From positions 4,960,001 to 5,024,000 of the forward strand of contig NC_059542.1 in the NCBI RefSeq assembly GCF_905220415.1: a stretch of DNA of 64,000 nucleotides. Direction: 5' to 3'. Of this stretch, positions 61,626 through 64,000 are shown in pieces. Under the pieces are notes generated by a model. It did not search any database. It was not told the origin of the DNA and saw nothing but the letters and a program-made list of their open reading frames with translations. Positions within the stretch are counted from its first letter, which is position 1. Each line of letters opens with the position of its first letter. Position numbers and translations under genes: made by a program. This stretch comes from Colias croceus. Lineage: Eukaryota; Arthropoda; Insecta; Lepidoptera; Pieridae.

Positions 61626-63846
61626 TTAATAACACATATTATCAAGCGTTACGTTTAGAAATGGTTTCAATTTATTTTCAAATTCTTGCCACGAACATAT
61701 TCCGTTATCACACATTGATGTTAAAAGCTCTTCATTTAAATAAAATCCCACTTTGTAAACGTTTCCTCCGCATCTGTAAATTTATGAAAATTGTTAACGA
61801 CCTCCATTTGTGAGCAAAAAAGGGATGTTATTTAACTTGTCCCCATAATGGTTTTACTGACGATTTGATTCGAATAGGGTTACTTTAGTTCAATAACTAG
61901 GATGAAAAATGTCGTCCTTTCTCTACTAGACAGTTAATATCCATAATGTGAGACCCACATTTTATGTATAGATACTATTTAGTGTTACGTTATTTTAAGG
62001 TGATCAATTAACAATTGGAATTCTCACGAATACAATTATATCCTACACAAACAAATTTTGATCATATGAATATATACACACAAATAGAGAATGTCATAGG
62101 TTGGGATTACATATGTAAACAGTGTAACTTTACCCGTCTCGCGTTTGTATGTATGTACGAGTGTATTTCCCCCTGTTACTTTAACAATTGATCTATTTAA
62201 TGGAAGTAGACAATTTAGAACCCCACCATACAATAATTAATCATCACATTCTATCAGATCAATTAAATGTGATCATATCAGTTACATTCGTAGTATATTA
62301 ATAATGTTGAGTATTTCACATATCTAACGTAGAAATGTGAGGAGTGGGGTTTGATTCCCGAAACTTAGAACAATAGGTATCATTCAGGAGATTGATAAAT
62401 GAAAAGTGAAAAAAATGCGAAATACATGCAAGGATACTGGACTTAGGTAACTTAAAATATAGGTAAAGGAATACAATATCAAAATTCAATTTATCGTTAC
62501 ACTAAAGTGAAATATCCAAACCAATATATTTCTATCGTAAACATCCCTTGTATTCCAGTAACAACACAAAGCAAATTCTGCGTAATCGCACTCAGAACAT
62601 GCATTCACGAGAAATAAAACTATCACAACTTTTTTTCCCAATACTAGAGTTCAAAATCCACCTACTGGCACAAAAACAAGGTCAATCTAACGTGCCAATT
62701 AGGTCGGCCAGCTTTCTCAATTAGCAAGTATTAAACATTTATCGTATTTAAAAGACAATACCTATACAAAACTGCAATTAAGTTCGCTGCGAATGCAGAT
62801 ACTTTTGAAGAACGCCATTTTCTATTCACGTTACGAAATGTACCCGTGAGCAGCATTTCATCGTTAAATACTCCGAGAGCTGATACAACCATATCCATCA
62901 TGGTAGCATGGCTAAAATTCGCTACAATTTTGACACCACTTCCATTTTTTGCTTCTTCGAACTTCTTGAATAGATCAGACATGACTATCTCTCCCATGCG
63001 TACATTAATTTGATTGCCAAAGCCGTTCCTGTAATAATGTCTCAAATCTCCTCCGTATTCCATAATTTCAAGGTCTTTTACTGAGAATAAAGCGCACCAG
63101 GGACTTGGTTTATTGTCGATGGCTGACCAGGCATACCGACAAAGGTCATAGAAGCCAATAATGTTATCATTTGTAAGCTCCGCGCCAACTCGATTTTCTA
63201 TTCTCTTTTTTGCCTGAAACGTATGGTGGATCAATATTCAAAAACATTTCATCTGTTTCGTATCTGAATACATTTTGTTTTGTTATTTGAGTATTTTGTT
63301 TTCGTGATTTTTTTATATTTATAGCAGCAAAGGAAACAATTTAATGTTAGCTATATTCTATGAATCTAAATTTGGTTAAAATATTCATAGGTAAATAGTA
63401 CCTACACTTTTTCATTTATGCGTTTAGAAAAATGCATTTTAATATTCTATAACTTTTCTGATTGTCTTAATTTTATCAAAATAAGTGATGTAGTAAATAA
63501 TGTAAAAAAAAACTAGCATTGCCAAAACTTCTACTAACAAATAAACTCCCTACGGAGCTATTACGAATTCATCTTCCAAGCAATAATATAAAACTGCAAT
63601 AAGCAGTACTTTTTAAACAATAACATACACCTTTATTTTGTTACATTATTACTTATTTTAAGGAAGCGAAGTGATTCTCAACTTATATACGTAATAATTT
63701 TCAGATAAGCATCATTCATCTGTATATATTTATTATTTACTACTTACAGAGAGGTATTCCTTTGTTTCAAGATATGTATTAAATTCGATATATGTTTCAA
63801 GATTTCTTCGAACTTCCTTCATGTACTTCGGACATCTATAATAAAC
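61626..63846 (-). CDS. MINPP-like secreted protein B, 3' part; 5' exons lie beyond the window
   Basis: A second histidine-acid-phosphatase (MINPP) paralogue, head-to-tail with gene A, whose start codon is about 640 bp further on. Visible minus-strand exons: 63846-63748 (33 codons, VYYRCPKYMKEV...), 63213-62762 (SPWCALF, EYGGDLRHYY, then the catalytic region) and 61773-61626 (CDNGICSWQEF..., stop at 61626). Intron phases (0, then 2) match gene A exactly, showing common descent. The position of the catalytic His-Ala-Glu reads His-Ala-Thr (codons 62910-62902), so the acidic residue is missing although the His is kept. The RHG exon and signal peptide are outside the window. The C-terminus has no ER-retention tail. 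The 988-nt intron before the last exon contains a fossil first exon of another copy, so the last exon could derive from that copy and the gene could be a recombinant. Confidence 0.82.
62537..62635 (-). pseudogene. Fossil first exon of a third MINPP-like copy
   Basis: Inside the last intron of MINPP-like B, the minus strand encodes a hydrophobic stretch (VVIVLFLVNA) followed by a CYWNT segment. This matches the signal peptide and the YCYWNTGCPY segment of gene A. The DNA TGTTACTGGAATAC (62563-62550) is identical to gene A. After it a 2-nt insertion shifts the frame relative to gene A. There is no in-frame ATG after the upstream stop, and no RHG exon was found nearby. It is read as the remnant of a deleted tandem copy. 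Confidence 0.65.
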
Positions 63847-64000
63847 CTGTAATAAAGATTGTATTTTTATGCACAAATATTCATAGGACACTTGTTTTTT
63901 TAGTTACTACTAAAAAAAACAATTACTACTCAGAACATACAACTTATCAATTGTATAAGTACAATAATAGTAACGCAACAATATTTAAGGATAAAAAATA

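Noticed and set aside
62340..62365. tRNA-like B box (GGTTTGATTCCCG)
   Set aside because: No matching A box, cloverleaf or acceptor stem in the surrounding sequence.

Overview
This is an AT-rich, intron-containing insect nuclear sequence. It is almost certainly lepidopteran (moth or butterfly). The evidence is a Rab3 gene of insect type, a tandem pair of secreted MINPP-like genes, and many copies of short repeat families I recognise from moth and butterfly genomes: Helitron-like Lep1-type elements ending in a GC hairpin plus CTAG, an ACCGACTTC inverted-repeat family, and the GGTTCCGTA...CACTTGGCCGG repeat. The species cannot be named from the sequence.

Layout. From 0 to 43 kb I find no host gene that I can support. 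The stretch is intergenic DNA or very long introns, with repeats inserted throughout. Notable repeats are a 5'-truncated Penelope-like retroelement at 1.7-3.6 kb beside a 288-bp foldback element; an 87-bp hairpin-bearing unit repeated four times (20.9-21.3 kb); a 433-bp foldback element (22.3-22.7 kb); a CpG-rich patch at 33.2-33.5 kb that may be a promoter or first exon; an almost perfect 187-bp tandem duplication (36.8-37.1 kb); and a 2.4-kb nest of inverted repeats (39.9-42.3 kb) holding a decayed CXC (tesmin/TSO1-type) zinc-binding reading frame. From 43.56 to 45.85 kb lies a complete five-exon Rab3 gene on the plus strand (220 residues). From 46 to 58 kb there are only the likely Rab3 3' UTR and scattered repeats. 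From 58.3 kb to the window end, two MINPP-like (histidine-acid-phosphatase) genes lie head-to-tail on the minus strand; the second continues past the window edge.

The genes do not form an operon-like unit. Rab3 is a neuronal vesicle GTPase. The MINPP-like pair is a local tandem duplication of secreted proteins. The most interesting point is that the catalytic motifs of this pair are altered. The downstream gene has RHGKTYP in place of RHGxRxP and Tyr-Thr-Asp in place of His-Ala-Glu. The upstream gene has His-Ala-Thr. Yet both keep intact reading frames, splice sites and cysteines. A fossil first exon of a third paralogue sits inside an intron of the upstream gene. Together they look like an expanding and decaying family that includes probable pseudophosphatases.
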